From [Clostridium] asparagiforme DSM 15981 (lineage in GTDB: Bacteria > Bacillota > Clostridia > Lachnospirales > Lachnospiraceae), in assembly GCA_025149125.1 (NCBI GenBank), contig CP102272.1, positions 3,286,001-3,350,000 of the forward strand: a stretch of DNA of 64,000 nucleotides, written 5' to 3'. The notes beneath the pieces were generated by a model, which saw only the letters and a list, made by a program, of their open reading frames with translations, was not told the origin of the DNA and ran no database searches. This document shows, piece after piece, positions 51,946-62,843 of the stretch. A program made the translations under genes and the position numbers. How positions within the stretch are numbered: position 1 is the first letter of the stretch; each line of letters begins with the position of its first letter.

Positions 51946-53430
51946 TTACCTCCATGTATTCATTGTTTTCCATTCATTATTTATATCGGGAATCAAAATA
52001 TTTCCGGCCTCCCGGATTCCCAGCCCCAGCAGCACCTCCACGGTTCTGCGCAGCTCGTGGATCAGCAGGAATTCCAGGGTGGAGGAGAATCCGTCTGCGT
52101 CCCTGCGCTCCAGCGCAGCGGTCATGCGGTCTAAGCCGGAGACAAAAAACAGAGGATCCTTCAGCGCATCCCTCATCAACGCCTCAATGGGATTTCCCCA
52201 AAAGAGCAGCCGTAGCAGCTCCGAATAGATCGTGCGCAGGGTTTGAGAGGGGGCATCCCGGGAAATCAACGACAGGGATGCGTATATCACCCGCCGGCTG
52301 AGTCCGCGGCTCTTCAAATCCAGCAGATATTGTTTCCAGCTGAAAAGCGAGGTCTCGTTCAGGGAGGTCAGAGTCAGCGCCGACACGTCCTTTCCCGACA
52401 ATGCAAATATCTGCAGGCTTTCCGCCACATCCAGCAGACGCCTGCGAAGGTCCGGCTGGGTAAAATCGCAGTGGTCAGCACTCTGGGAGGGCGGGAGCAC
52501 GCGGGCGCCCAGCGGCCGGGAGGATTTCACCGCTCCGACGCTGTTGAGCAGGCTGACCGCCCGGCGCACGGTGCTGACGGAAACGCCTTTTTCTGCGGAT
52601 AACCGCTGGGCGGAGGGCAGGTAGCTCCCAACGGGGTACACGCCCCGGCCGATTTCGGTCAGGAGATCCATTGCCAGGGAGTAGCGCAGTTGGGAGGATT
52701 TTTTGTAGGCATCCCAGGAAAAAGCCACCTGCCGGCAAAATGGTTCCGGGGTGATATTTTCCCTGTAAAACAAACATAGGGAGCGGTAAAACTCCTCCTG
52801 GATCACACGCAGGACATCCGGCAGTTCGCCCCAACGCGCTTCCAGGCAGAGGGCGGCAGCGGTTCTAAGTTGTTTTAGCGTGATTTCGTGCAGGCGTTCA
52901 TCGCTTGCCATTCCCCAGAAGGAACCGTAGAAATACAGATACAGGTAACGAATCAGCCGCATGAGGAGTTCATTTCCCAGATTGCCGTATTTGTGGTCCA
53001 GAACCCTCCAGACCGTCAGGATGGCCGAATGGCTTCCGGCGTCCGCAAACGCTTCTAAATCCGCAGCGTTCAAGGAACCGGTTTTCAGGGCCAGGCACTG
53101 CGCCTGCCCCAGCAACGGCCATATGCAGCGGCTTATGTCGGTCAGGGATTCCCTGCGTTCGGCGTAAAATGTCTGGACATGCCGCCGGATCTGTTCCGGT
53201 CCATAGCGGACCGCTACTTTCGCGCCGGACTTTTTGGAGATCGTAATATATCCCTCCTGACACAGGCGGTGATAGGCGGGGTTCACCGTATCCAGGGATG
53301 TGTGAAACCGTTTGTAAGTCTCCTCCAGGGATGGCAGCTTCTCACCGTATTGATAAAGACCGAATTGAATCTGAGTCCGGTAAAACTGATAAATCGCCTG
53401 ATGCAGTTCCATGCCGCTGTTCACTGTCAT
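51946..53430 (-). CDS. GntR-type regulator with two winged-helix domains
   Basis: A 494-residue protein with two GntR winged helix-turn-helix segments. The first is at the N-terminus (about 8-70: FGLYQYGEKLPSLEETYKRF, YHRLCQEGYI). The second is central (about 255-315: RGVYPVGSYLPSAQRLSAEK, VRRAVSLLNSVGAV). The two regions that follow them are helical and similar in feel, so the protein may have arisen by duplication of a FadR-like unit. ATG 53430 directly follows GGAGGAA; GTG 53424 is possible. It is divergent from the hybrid kinase, with 182 bp between the start codons, and co-directional with the esterase. Confidence 0.78.
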   Translation of the reverse strand: MTVNSGMELHQAIYQFYRTQIQFGLYQYGEKLPSLEETYKRFHTSLDTVNPAYHRLCQEGYITISKKSGAKVAVRYGPEQIRRHVQTFYAERRESLTDISRCIWPLLGQAQCLALKTGSLNAADLEAFADAGSHSAILTVWRVLDHKYGNLGNELLMRLIRYLYLYFYGSFWGMASDERLHEITLKQLRTAAALCLEARWGELPDVLRVIQEEFYRSLCLFYRENITPEPFCRQVAFSWDAYKKSSQLRYSLAMDLLTEIGRGVYPVGSYLPSAQRLSAEKGVSVSTVRRAVSLLNSVGAVKSSRPLGARVLPPSQSADHCDFTQPDLRRRLLDVAESLQIFALSGKDVSALTLTSLNETSLFSWKQYLLDLKSRGLSRRVIYASLSLISRDAPSQTLRTIYSELLRLLFWGNPIEALMRDALKDPLFFVSGLDRMTAALERRDADGFSSTLEFLLIHELRRTVEVLLGLGIREAGNILIPDINNEWKTMNTWR

Positions 53431-53503
53431 TTCCTCCACTTTCACGTGTCTCTGAACACTATACCATCTTACGCGCCTGTTTTCTACAAAATACGCCATT
53501 TTG

Positions 53504-53532
53504 TTGCTATTTTTGCCAACCTTTGCTATACT
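53504..53532 (+). promoter_or_regulatory. promoter of the hybrid kinase gene
   Basis: TTGCTA (53504-53509), a 17-bp spacer and TATACT (53527-53532), about 80 bp before the kinase. On the minus strand a TATAGT near 53458-53463 could serve the GntR gene, but its -35 is poorly spaced. Confidence 0.62.
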
Positions 53533-53612
53533 CTTAATAATATTGGATGTGAACGAATAGCCGTATTTCGATCGCTCTGAGTGAAACGATACAGGAGATG
53601 TGGTTTAACATT

Positions 53613-56387
53613 ATGGAGACAATCTTTTCGGGACAGGAATGTCCGAGCCGCGCGGACGCTTCATGCCCGGCGGCAATCAACGCGCTGCGCACCAGCGTCA
53701 TCAGCTGCCGTCTGGATGAGGGGCTGACTTTTTTGTGGGGAAATGCCAGCTTTTTTAAAGGAATCCACTATCCGGCACAGGAGTATCACCGCCTCTACGC
53801 AGATCTGAGGCAGTATTATGCCGGATATCCTGAGGATTTTGAGCGGATACGCCGGGCGTTGTCACAGGCCCGGGAAGAGAACGAGTTTCAGATCGATTTG
53901 ACCGTGCGGCTGCCCAGAAAGGAGGGCGGTTTTTTCTGGGCGCAGCTTTCCGGTTCGGTCTTTGAGGACCGGGATGCAGACGGCCTTTTGTTTCAGGGTG
54001 AATTTGCGGATGTGAACGCATTTGTGTCTGAAGCGGAAGAGCTGGACCGCCTTTACCGTCAGAGACAGCAGTATTTTAACTGGATGCTGGACACCTACAT
54101 CGGCAATGTCTATATCAGCGATATGGATACCTACGAGTTGTTGTATCTGAACCAAAATTCCTACAAAACGCTGGGCAAAAGCGCCAGCCAGGTGCTGGGG
54201 CGCAAATGCTATGAGGTCATTCAGGGCAGAACCGCTCCCTGTCCCTTCTGCACCAACGATAAGCTGAGAGAGGATGCGGACTATGACTGGGAGTTCGACA
54301 ACCCGCTTTTGCAGAAAACCTTTATGATCAAGAACCGTGAGATCTGTTGGGACGGCCGCCGGGCGCGCATCGAGCTGTCCCACGACGGCCAGAGCCCGGA
54401 GTATAAGCTGGCAAAAAAGGATCAGGAGTTGAATGCCATTATCCGGGCCATTCCAGGGGGATTTGCGCGGGTGGACGCCCAGGATATGAGGACGGTTCTC
54501 TGGTACGGCGGCGATTTCCTGAATCTGATCGGTTATACCAAAGAGGAGTTTGAGTGCGAGCTGCACAGCGAGTGTACTTATGTACATCCGGACGATATTG
54601 AACGGGCAGCCAAAATTATGGCAAGCTCCAGAGAAACCGGCAAAAAGACCGTGGTGGAGGGACGCATCATTACCCGGGACGGAACGATAAAGATATTGAC
54701 GATGACCTACACCTATGTCAGCGCAGAGGACAGTTGGGACGGTATCGCTTCCTTCTACAGCGCAGGAATCGATGTGACCAGAGAGCGGGCGGAGCAGGAC
54801 CGTCAGCGGCGGGCGCTGGAGGACGCTTATCAGGCCGCCCGTGTGGCAAATGACGCCAAGACCAATTTTCTCTCCTCCATGTCCCACGACATCCGCACCC
54901 CCATGAACGCGATCATGGGCATGGCCGTTATCGCCCAGGCGAATCTGGGAAATCCCGAGAAGCTAACGGACTGTCTGAGCAAGATCAGCACCTCCAGCAG
55001 GCACCTGCTGGGACTGATCAACGAGGTACTCGACATGTCCAGAATCGAGAGCGGGAAAATCGACCTGTCCTCCGAGATGGTTTCCCTGCCGGATTTGGTT
55101 GAGGAGGTGATCGGCATATGCCGTCCCCTGTCCAACCAGAAACATCACCAGCTGTTCATCAGTGCGGATCATGTGCGCCACGAGAAGGTGGTGACGGATA
55201 TGAACCGACTTCAACAGGTTCTGATGAATCTTTTGTCCAACGCGGTGAAATACACTCCGGACGGCGGGACCATCAGCCTGCGCCTCCGGGAGCTTCCGTC
55301 CATTGTACCGGGGCGGGGACAGTATGAATTTATCGTATCGGACAACGGAATCGGAATGCCGGAGGACTTTGTGCCGCATATATTTGAGCCCTTCACGCGG
55401 GCTGAGGATTCCCGCATCAGCAAGATACAGGGCACGGGTTTGGGTATGACCATCACGGAGAACATTGTGAGCATGATGAACGGCACCATTGAGGTGAAGA
55501 GCCAGTTGGGAGAGGGGAGCCAGTTTATTTTTGCCGTGTCCTTTGAAGTCTGTGAGGAGGAGTCGTGCAGCGGGGAACTGGCCGGTCTCCCGGTATTGGT
55601 GGTTGACGATGACCGGGTGGTGTGCGAGAGCGCTGCCGAATTATTAAAGGATCTGGGGATGCACGGCGACTGGGTGCTGTCCGGCAGGGAGGCCATTGTC
55701 CGGATTGGGGCTGCCCATGACAGGGGAGAAGATTATTACTTTGTGATCCTGGACTGGCAGATGCCGGACATGGATGGGCTGGATACCGTCCGGGCGATCC
55801 GTGCGAAACTGGGCAGGGATGTGCCGATCATTATCATTTCGGCCTACGATTATTCGGACATCGAGGATGAATTTTTGAAGGCGGGAGCGGATGCGTTTAT
55901 CGCGAAACCGCTGTTTAAATCCAGGATGGCGTGCGCCTTCCATAAATTCTGCCGGAGCGTTCCGGGGGAGACGGCTTCTCCGGACGAGGCTGCGCCGTCC
56001 GCCCTGGCCGGTAAGCGCCTCCTGCTGGTAGAGGACAACGAGCTGAACCTTGAGATTGCGGCTGAACTGCTTCAGATGCAGGGGATTTTGGTGGAGACGG
56101 CGGAGAACGGGCAGAAGGCGCTGGAGAAGTTTAAAGCCTCCGGTCTTCGGGAGTACAGCTGCATCCTGATGGATATCCAGATGCCGGTCATGGACGGCTA
56201 CCAGGCCACAGAGGCCATTCGGGCCCTCCCACGTGCGGACGCGAAGGAAATCCCGATCATAGCGCTGACTGCAAATGCCTTTGCGGCGGACCTGGGTAAA
56301 GCCCACAGCGCCGGAATGGATGATCATATCGCAAAGCCCATCGACATGCAGGTTTTGGTCGAAGCGCTGGGCCGGCTGATGGCGTGA
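53613..56387 (+). CDS. hybrid sensor histidine kinase with PAS and two receiver domains
   Basis: A 924-residue soluble hybrid kinase without membrane helices. Three PAS-like domains fill the N-terminal half (around 15-130, 145-265 and 270-385). The second contains a CPFC pair in GRTAPCPFCTNDKL. HisKA has the phosphoacceptor His425 in SMSHDIRTPMN, and the ATPase domain has NLLSNAVKYTPDGG and GTGLGMTI. Two receivers follow, with Asp714 (VILDWQMP) and Asp854 (ILMDIQMP). ATG 53598 also starts this frame but overlaps the AGGAG, so 53613 is preferred. Output partner unknown; no HPt protein is adjacent. Confidence 0.9.
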   Translation: METIFSGQECPSRADASCPAAINALRTSVISCRLDEGLTFLWGNASFFKGIHYPAQEYHRLYADLRQYYAGYPEDFERIRRALSQAREENEFQIDLTVRLPRKEGGFFWAQLSGSVFEDRDADGLLFQGEFADVNAFVSEAEELDRLYRQRQQYFNWMLDTYIGNVYISDMDTYELLYLNQNSYKTLGKSASQVLGRKCYEVIQGRTAPCPFCTNDKLREDADYDWEFDNPLLQKTFMIKNREICWDGRRARIELSHDGQSPEYKLAKKDQELNAIIRAIPGGFARVDAQDMRTVLWYGGDFLNLIGYTKEEFECELHSECTYVHPDDIERAAKIMASSRETGKKTVVEGRIITRDGTIKILTMTYTYVSAEDSWDGIASFYSAGIDVTRERAEQDRQRRALEDAYQAARVANDAKTNFLSSMSHDIRTPMNAIMGMAVIAQANLGNPEKLTDCLSKISTSSRHLLGLINEVLDMSRIESGKIDLSSEMVSLPDLVEEVIGICRPLSNQKHHQLFISADHVRHEKVVTDMNRLQQVLMNLLSNAVKYTPDGGTISLRLRELPSIVPGRGQYEFIVSDNGIGMPEDFVPHIFEPFTRAEDSRISKIQGTGLGMTITENIVSMMNGTIEVKSQLGEGSQFIFAVSFEVCEEESCSGELAGLPVLVVDDDRVVCESAAELLKDLGMHGDWVLSGREAIVRIGAAHDRGEDYYFVILDWQMPDMDGLDTVRAIRAKLGRDVPIIIISAYDYSDIEDEFLKAGADAFIAKPLFKSRMACAFHKFCRSVPGETASPDEAAPSALAGKRLLLVEDNELNLEIAAELLQMQGILVETAENGQKALEKFKASGLREYSCILMDIQMPVMDGYQATEAIRALPRADAKEIPIIALTANAFAADLGKAHSAGMDDHIAKPIDMQVLVEALGRLMA

Positions 56388-56436
56388 TGGACGCCGTACA
56401 GGGAGATGGAGGGTAAAATGATGGAGGGTAGGAGGA

Positions 56437-56769
56437 ATGGACATGCAGTGGGCCATTGACGAACTGAAAGCGCTGGGCCGGATGCCGGACTCGACGGACT
56501 GTGAACCGCCGGAAGAAATCGTCGGACGGTACGAGGAACTGCTGGCAAGGGTAACGCTTCCCCTCACAGCGGAGGAGGTCAAAGTATTGATGCAGACGTT
56601 CCCTGAAAGCACTATGTATGAGGTTGAGTGGGGGATTCTGCATTTGGTGGAATCATTTGCCGTTTCAAATCCCGGTTACCGGCAGCTGATCGAACTCTGC
56701 CCCAGCGGGGAATGGCGCGAAACAATGACGATCCGTTACGAGAACTGGGAAAAGAAGAAGTTAATTTAA
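56437..56769 (+). CDS. small acidic protein of unknown function
   Basis: A 110-residue, largely helical and acidic protein: WAIDELKALGRMPDS, YEELLARVTLPLTAEEVKVLM, YEVEWGILHLVESF. I recognise no family. The pattern resembles small immunity-type or regulatory helical proteins, but there is no toxin beside it. AGGAGGA is well placed for ATG 56437. It lies 49 bp after the hybrid kinase and may be co-transcribed. Confidence 0.65.
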   Translation: MDMQWAIDELKALGRMPDSTDCEPPEEIVGRYEELLARVTLPLTAEEVKVLMQTFPESTMYEVEWGILHLVESFAVSNPGYRQLIELCPSGEWRETMTIRYENWEKKKLI

Positions 56770-56866
56770 GTCAAAAAAATTTGATAAATTATTGACTATT
56801 TCGATTGAATGTACTAAAGTTAGTAATGACATTTAAATTTTTAAGAAAAGAGAGGTTGAATCAAAG

Positions 56867-58471
<1,605 letters not shown>

Positions 58472-58492
58472 GTTTCACAGAAATTACATAGA

Positions 58493-58537
58493 GGGCGCTC
58501 CAAACGTCGGAAACAGGCGTTTGGAGCGCCCTTCTTT
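58493..58537 (+). terminator. intrinsic terminator of pckA
   Basis: Perfect 14-bp arms GGGCGCTCCAAACG (58493-58506) and CGTTTGGAGCGCCC (58518-58531), then TTCTTTT. Confidence 0.9.
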
Positions 58538-58562
58538 TGCTTGGTCATAAAACGTAACGGAT

Positions 58563-58572
58563 GGGGGGGGGG
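58563..58572 (+). repeat. G10 homopolymer tract upstream of the GGDEF gene promoter
   Basis: Ten consecutive G residues, 14 bp before the -35 box at 58587. Tracts of this kind can change length by slippage. Confidence 0.7.
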
Positions 58573-58586
58573 ATTTTACAGAAAAA

Positions 58587-58615
58587 TTGTAATTTCCGCG
58601 TAGATTTGCTATACT
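58587..58615 (+). promoter_or_regulatory. promoter of the PAS-GGDEF gene
   Basis: TTGTAA (58587-58592), a 17-bp spacer and TATACT (58610-58615), about 90 bp before the start codon. Confidence 0.68.
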
Positions 58616-58704
58616 GCTATTATATGGTACCTGAGCAAAGAAAAAAACAGATACCGTACAAAATCCTGCCCGGCCGTCGGCCGGGGGAGAAGTGAGGGTT
58701 TGTT

Positions 58705-60462
58705 ATGAAGAAACTGGAATATTACAAAATGATGCTTGACGGGACGCCATGCGGCATTTGCCATGTGGCGTTGGATGAAAAGCTTACCATTCTGTATGCA
58801 AATCAATCGTACTACCAGATTTATGGTTATACCGCGGAGAACGCGGAGGCGCAGGGATTTACAAACGCGAAGTTTATTCTGCCGGAGGACGACTACCAGT
58901 CCATTATGGACACGATACAATGCCATATCCGGCGAAAGGACCGGTATTTCCAGCTGGAATTCCGCGCGATCCACAGCTCCAGAAAACTGATGTGGCTGTT
59001 GGTGCAGTGCGCGTACGACCCGGACAGGCCGGGAAGCATGCTCTGCGTGCTGTTGGATATCGCAGACCGCAAGCAGATGGAAGATCAGATTCGGATGAGC
59101 ATGCAGGAGAGCAAAATCGCATTCCAGCTCACGGATAAAATGATGTATATTTACGAACCGGCTGCCCGGCGGCTGAAGCAGCCCAAGTCGGCAGCCGACG
59201 AATTCGGATTGCCGCCGGTGATGGACGACGTCCCCTACAGCGTTTTGCGCACGGGAGCCATCGACGAAGCCTGTGTGAACGATTATGTGGCATTTTACGA
59301 ATCCATCATCCGCGGAGAAAAAAGCGGTCATTCCGTGGTCAAAAAGCGGCGCAGGGACGGCTCGTTCGGCTGGTATGAAGCGAAGTACGCCTCTATCTTT
59401 GATGAGTGCGGGATGGTGAAACGCGCGGTCATTTCCTGCGAAGATATCACCGAACAGCGGGAGAAGGAACTGTCCTATCAGAAATGGAGCAATTATTTCA
59501 AAGCCCGGGAAGGAAAGACCATCGGCGTCTATGAATACAATCTGACCAAAAATCTCTATGACGATACGAAGGGGGATGCTCCGCCGGATTATCTGCGTTC
59601 TCTGAAAACGTATACCGGAACCGTCCGTTATATAGCCGAACATTTTGTACATGAGCGCGACCTGGAGAAATTTACCAAATTTTTCGACCGGGATTCCCTT
59701 CTGGTCCGCTATTATAACGGACAGACCACCGGTGTTCTCGATTATCTGAGAAAACGCAGGGACGGGGAATTTTTCTGGGTCCGGGCCGTCATACTTCTGT
59801 TGGCCGATCCGTACAGCAGCGATGTGAGGCTGTTTATGATGACGCAGGATATTGACCAGGATAAGAGGATGGAGCTTAAGCTGCGCAGCCAGATGGAGCA
59901 CGACGGGATGACGGGGCTTCTCAATCGGGAGACATTTATCGCCAGGGTTTCAGAAATTCTCGGCGCCAGCGCTCCCTCCAAGCGCCATGCCCTGATCATG
60001 TTGGATATCGATGAGTTCAAACGGCACAACGATCAGTATGGGCATCCGTACGGCGACCAGGTCATCCGTGAGACAGCCCGGTTTATATATGGAGTTCTGC
60101 GCAAAACGGATCTCTGCGGCAGAATGGGCGGAGATGAGTTCATGGTCTTTTTAAACGATATTTCCTCCGAGGAGGAAATGCTTCCCAGAATCGAAATGCT
60201 CTGCCGGCTTTTGAGGCGCTCAGACGATGCGCGGGGGGAGATTACGTGCAGCATGGGGGTGGTGTTCTATCCCCGGGACGGACGGACCTTTCAGGAGCTT
60301 TATCAGAAGGCCGACACCGCCCTGTATGATGTCAAGCGCACAGGGCGCGGCAATTACCGGATATACAGCTTTGACCTGAAAGGGGAAGGGGAGGAGGGGG
60401 ACGCGTCCATTAGTGGCACCGGTCCTGATACTCCGACGGCGACATGCCCGCCAGCTTCTTAA
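58705..60462 (+). CDS. PAS-domain diguanylate cyclase
   Basis: A 585-residue soluble signalling protein. PAS-like sensor segments fill residues 1-400 (CGICHVALDEKLTILYANQSYY at the start; a PAC-like end before LKLRSQMEHDGMTGLLNR). The GGDEF domain has the intact active-site motif GGDEF at 475-479 and the inhibitory I-site RKTD at 466-469, five residues upstream, so product-inhibited synthesis of c-di-GMP is expected. Its last 53 bp overlap the convergent regulator gene on the other strand. The ribosome site is GGGGGAG, 18-12 bp upstream. Confidence 0.93.
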   Translation: MKKLEYYKMMLDGTPCGICHVALDEKLTILYANQSYYQIYGYTAENAEAQGFTNAKFILPEDDYQSIMDTIQCHIRRKDRYFQLEFRAIHSSRKLMWLLVQCAYDPDRPGSMLCVLLDIADRKQMEDQIRMSMQESKIAFQLTDKMMYIYEPAARRLKQPKSAADEFGLPPVMDDVPYSVLRTGAIDEACVNDYVAFYESIIRGEKSGHSVVKKRRRDGSFGWYEAKYASIFDECGMVKRAVISCEDITEQREKELSYQKWSNYFKAREGKTIGVYEYNLTKNLYDDTKGDAPPDYLRSLKTYTGTVRYIAEHFVHERDLEKFTKFFDRDSLLVRYYNGQTTGVLDYLRKRRDGEFFWVRAVILLLADPYSSDVRLFMMTQDIDQDKRMELKLRSQMEHDGMTGLLNRETFIARVSEILGASAPSKRHALIMLDIDEFKRHNDQYGHPYGDQVIRETARFIYGVLRKTDLCGRMGGDEFMVFLNDISSEEEMLPRIEMLCRLLRRSDDARGEITCSMGVVFYPRDGRTFQELYQKADTALYDVKRTGRGNYRIYSFDLKGEGEEGDASISGTGPDTPTATCPPAS

Positions 60463-61156
60463 AGGTGCTGCCGAAATAGGCCACGTCCCGATAGCCCACC
60501 ATCTCCGCCACCTCGTATACCTTATACCGGCAGTCCTGCAGAAGTTTCATAGCCATGTGGATGCGGTACTGGGTAAGGTAATTGACGATGGTATAGCTGG
60601 TTTCTTTCTTGAATACATGGCTCAAATGGCTCTCGCTGACTCCCAGGGAGCGGGCGATGGGCGTGATGCTGATGTCGCTGTCGCTGTAGTGTTCCGCGAT
60701 ATAATTCATGGCCTCCAGCACGTACTTGCTCTTGTCCCCCTTGGCGAGGCTCAGCATGTCCTGGGGGGCCAGGGAGGTCTGCATCTGCTCCCGCTCCCGG
60801 ACCCGGCCGATGGCGGCCACCAGTTCCTGATCCCGGAAGGGTTTTAACAGATAATCCGCGGCCCCGAACTGGAGCGCGCTGCGGGCGTAGGAAAAATCGC
60901 TGTACGCGGTCAGGAGGATGACGTGGGCCCGGCAGCCCCGGCGGCGCAGCTCCGTCATCATCTCGATGCCGTCCATATGGGGCATTCGGATGTCGGTGAT
61001 GATCAGGTTGGGGTTGTAGCGCTCCACAGCCGCGATGCCCTCCTCGCCGTTGGTGGCTTCCCCCACCACCACACAGCCCATGGAGGCCCAGTCCACTCCC
61101 AGGACAATTCCCCTGCGGACCACGGATTCGTCATCTACTACGAGCACTTTAAGCAT
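60410..61156 (-). CDS. YesN/HptR-like response regulator with AraC domain
   Basis: A 248-residue regulator. The receiver domain has the acidic pair VDDE, Asp55 in IITDIRMP and the Lys in LLKPF. The C-terminal AraC-type DNA-binding domain has ITPIARSLGVSESHLSHVFKK and VAEMVGYRDVAYFGSTFKK. Its start overlaps the stop of the kinase by 8 bp, so translation is coupled. An upstream in-frame ATG at 61249 lies inside the kinase gene and is rejected. Length and partners resemble S. aureus HptR. Confidence 0.93.
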   Translation of the reverse strand: MLKVLVVDDESVVRRGIVLGVDWASMGCVVVGEATNGEEGIAAVERYNPNLIITDIRMPHMDGIEMMTELRRRGCRAHVILLTAYSDFSYARSALQFGAADYLLKPFRDQELVAAIGRVREREQMQTSLAPQDMLSLAKGDKSKYVLEAMNYIAEHYSDSDISITPIARSLGVSESHLSHVFKKETSYTIVNYLTQYRIHMAMKLLQDCRYKVYEVAEMVGYRDVAYFGSTFKKLAGMSPSEYQDRCH

Positions 61157-62843
61157 TGTTGTTCTCCTTCTTCTGTATCGGTAACAGCAGCCGCACACAG
61201 CTGCCGTCTCCCGGCGTAGTTTCCGCCGAAATACCATATTTTTCTCCAAAATGCAGCCGGATGATGCTGCTCACATTAAACAGTCCCAAATGTTCGCCCG
61301 GGATTTTCTGATCCTTGCTGTTGAGGCGAGCCAGAACATCCGGTGGGATGCCGCAGCCGTTGTCGTAAACGGAGAGCAGAAGATCGCCCTCCTGTTCCTC
61401 GGCCTGCAGCTTGATATAGCCGTCCTCCCGGTCCACGACTCCGTGGATAATGGCGTTTTCCACCAGGGGCTGCAAGACCAGCTTGGGCACAAGACAGCTC
61501 TGCAGCCGGTCCGGCACGTCGATCTCACAGGTGAAGCGGTCCTCGAACCGGAGGGACTGGATGTCGATGTAGCGGTCCACCAGCTCCAGCTCGTCCTCCA
61601 GCGTGATAAACTCGCTGCCGGAGATTCCGGCCCGGAGGATGACGGCCAGGTCCGTGGCCAGGGTGGCCACCTGGGGCACGTGGTGGGTTACGCCCAGCCA
61701 CTTCATGGAATCCAGCGTATTATATAGGAAATGCGGGTTCAGCTGGGCCTGCATCATCCGCAGCTGCGTCTCGTTGAGTTCCCTCTGGCGGGCCACGGAG
61801 CGCACCAGATTCTGCCGGTATTCCTCCGTCATGCGGTTAAAACTCTCCGTCAGCCGCCCCAGCTCGTCCTCCCGGTCCGTTTCCATATGGATCTCCAGAT
61901 TTCCCTTCTTGATTTCCCCCATGGCTTCGTCCAGCTGGTGAACCGGCTGGGACAGGTGGCGGCTCAAGAGCCAGGCGCACCAGAGGCAGAGCAGCAGGCA
62001 CATAAGCCCCATCAGGATGCTGACCGTATAGAAGGTATCCATGACCTGGGAGCTGAAGGTTTTCGGCTGCTGTAAAATCAGGGAAAGGCCGGTGCCCTCA
62101 TTGCGGGTTAAAAAGTAGTAGTATTCCCCATCCGCCCCGGTAAGCGGTTTGCCAGCGAGGAGCTGGCTCCTCAGAGCGGCCGTGGAGGACTCCGCCTGGG
62201 CCGGCTGGGTGTGGTAGATGGTCTGCCAGGTGGGATCCAGCAGGATCACCACATGGGTGGCGCTGTATAGCCCCTCAAAGAGACGTTCGAAGTCGGTGCT
62301 GGTCATGGTGATCACCACGTAGCCCAGGATGCGGCCGCCGTAGCCGCGGACCGCCTGGGCCGCGGTCATGGCCGTCTGGCCGGTCCCCTTGCCGAAGGCC
62401 AGCCCATCGGTCTGACCTGCGGCGTAGAGGACGCCCCAGCGTGGATTGCGCTCCTCCTCCGGCAGGGGGCTGACCGTACTGTAAAGGCATTTGCCCTCGG
62501 AACTGAAGATGTCGAAGCGGGCGTGCTCGCGCAGCCGGTCCGTCTCCATGAACAGCAGCTGGTAGACCACCCGGGAATTGGCGGTTTTGCGGTTTAAGGC
62601 GTTGCGGATCATAGTGCTGCCGCAGAGCCGTTTGGCCGCCTGGCGGTAGGAAAGGCAGGTGGTGTCCAGAGCCTGCTCCAGCCCGTTTAACTGGGCCTGG
62701 GCCTGGGTGGCCAGGCTGCTTTCGCTTCTGGCCCTCTGAACCTGCATCACCAGCACGTCGCAGAACAGCAGGGGCAGCAGCGTCACCAGCAGGACCGTGA
62801 CGAATATCCGGTTTTTGAAGGAATGGCGTATCCAGGATCTCAT
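61149..62843 (-). CDS. YesM/HptS-like sensor histidine kinase
   Basis: A 564-residue membrane kinase. One helix is near 12-34, followed by an extracellular Cache-like sensor of about 235 residues and a second helix near 272-296. HAMP and the His_kinase motif MQAQLNPHFLYNTLDS come next, then the ATPase motifs LVLQPLVENAIIHG and DNGCGIP. GGAGGAGG selects ATG 62843. Its start overlaps the stop of the binding-protein gene by 4 bp (ATGA). The tight operon binding protein-kinase-regulator suggests the lipoprotein presents a ligand to this sensor. Confidence 0.93.
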   Translation of the reverse strand: MRSWIRHSFKNRIFVTVLLVTLLPLLFCDVLVMQVQRARSESSLATQAQAQLNGLEQALDTTCLSYRQAAKRLCGSTMIRNALNRKTANSRVVYQLLFMETDRLREHARFDIFSSEGKCLYSTVSPLPEEERNPRWGVLYAAGQTDGLAFGKGTGQTAMTAAQAVRGYGGRILGYVVITMTSTDFERLFEGLYSATHVVILLDPTWQTIYHTQPAQAESSTAALRSQLLAGKPLTGADGEYYYFLTRNEGTGLSLILQQPKTFSSQVMDTFYTVSILMGLMCLLLCLWCAWLLSRHLSQPVHQLDEAMGEIKKGNLEIHMETDREDELGRLTESFNRMTEEYRQNLVRSVARQRELNETQLRMMQAQLNPHFLYNTLDSMKWLGVTHHVPQVATLATDLAVILRAGISGSEFITLEDELELVDRYIDIQSLRFEDRFTCEIDVPDRLQSCLVPKLVLQPLVENAIIHGVVDREDGYIKLQAEEQEGDLLLSVYDNGCGIPPDVLARLNSKDQKIPGEHLGLFNVSSIIRLHFGEKYGISAETTPGDGSCVRLLLPIQKKENNNA

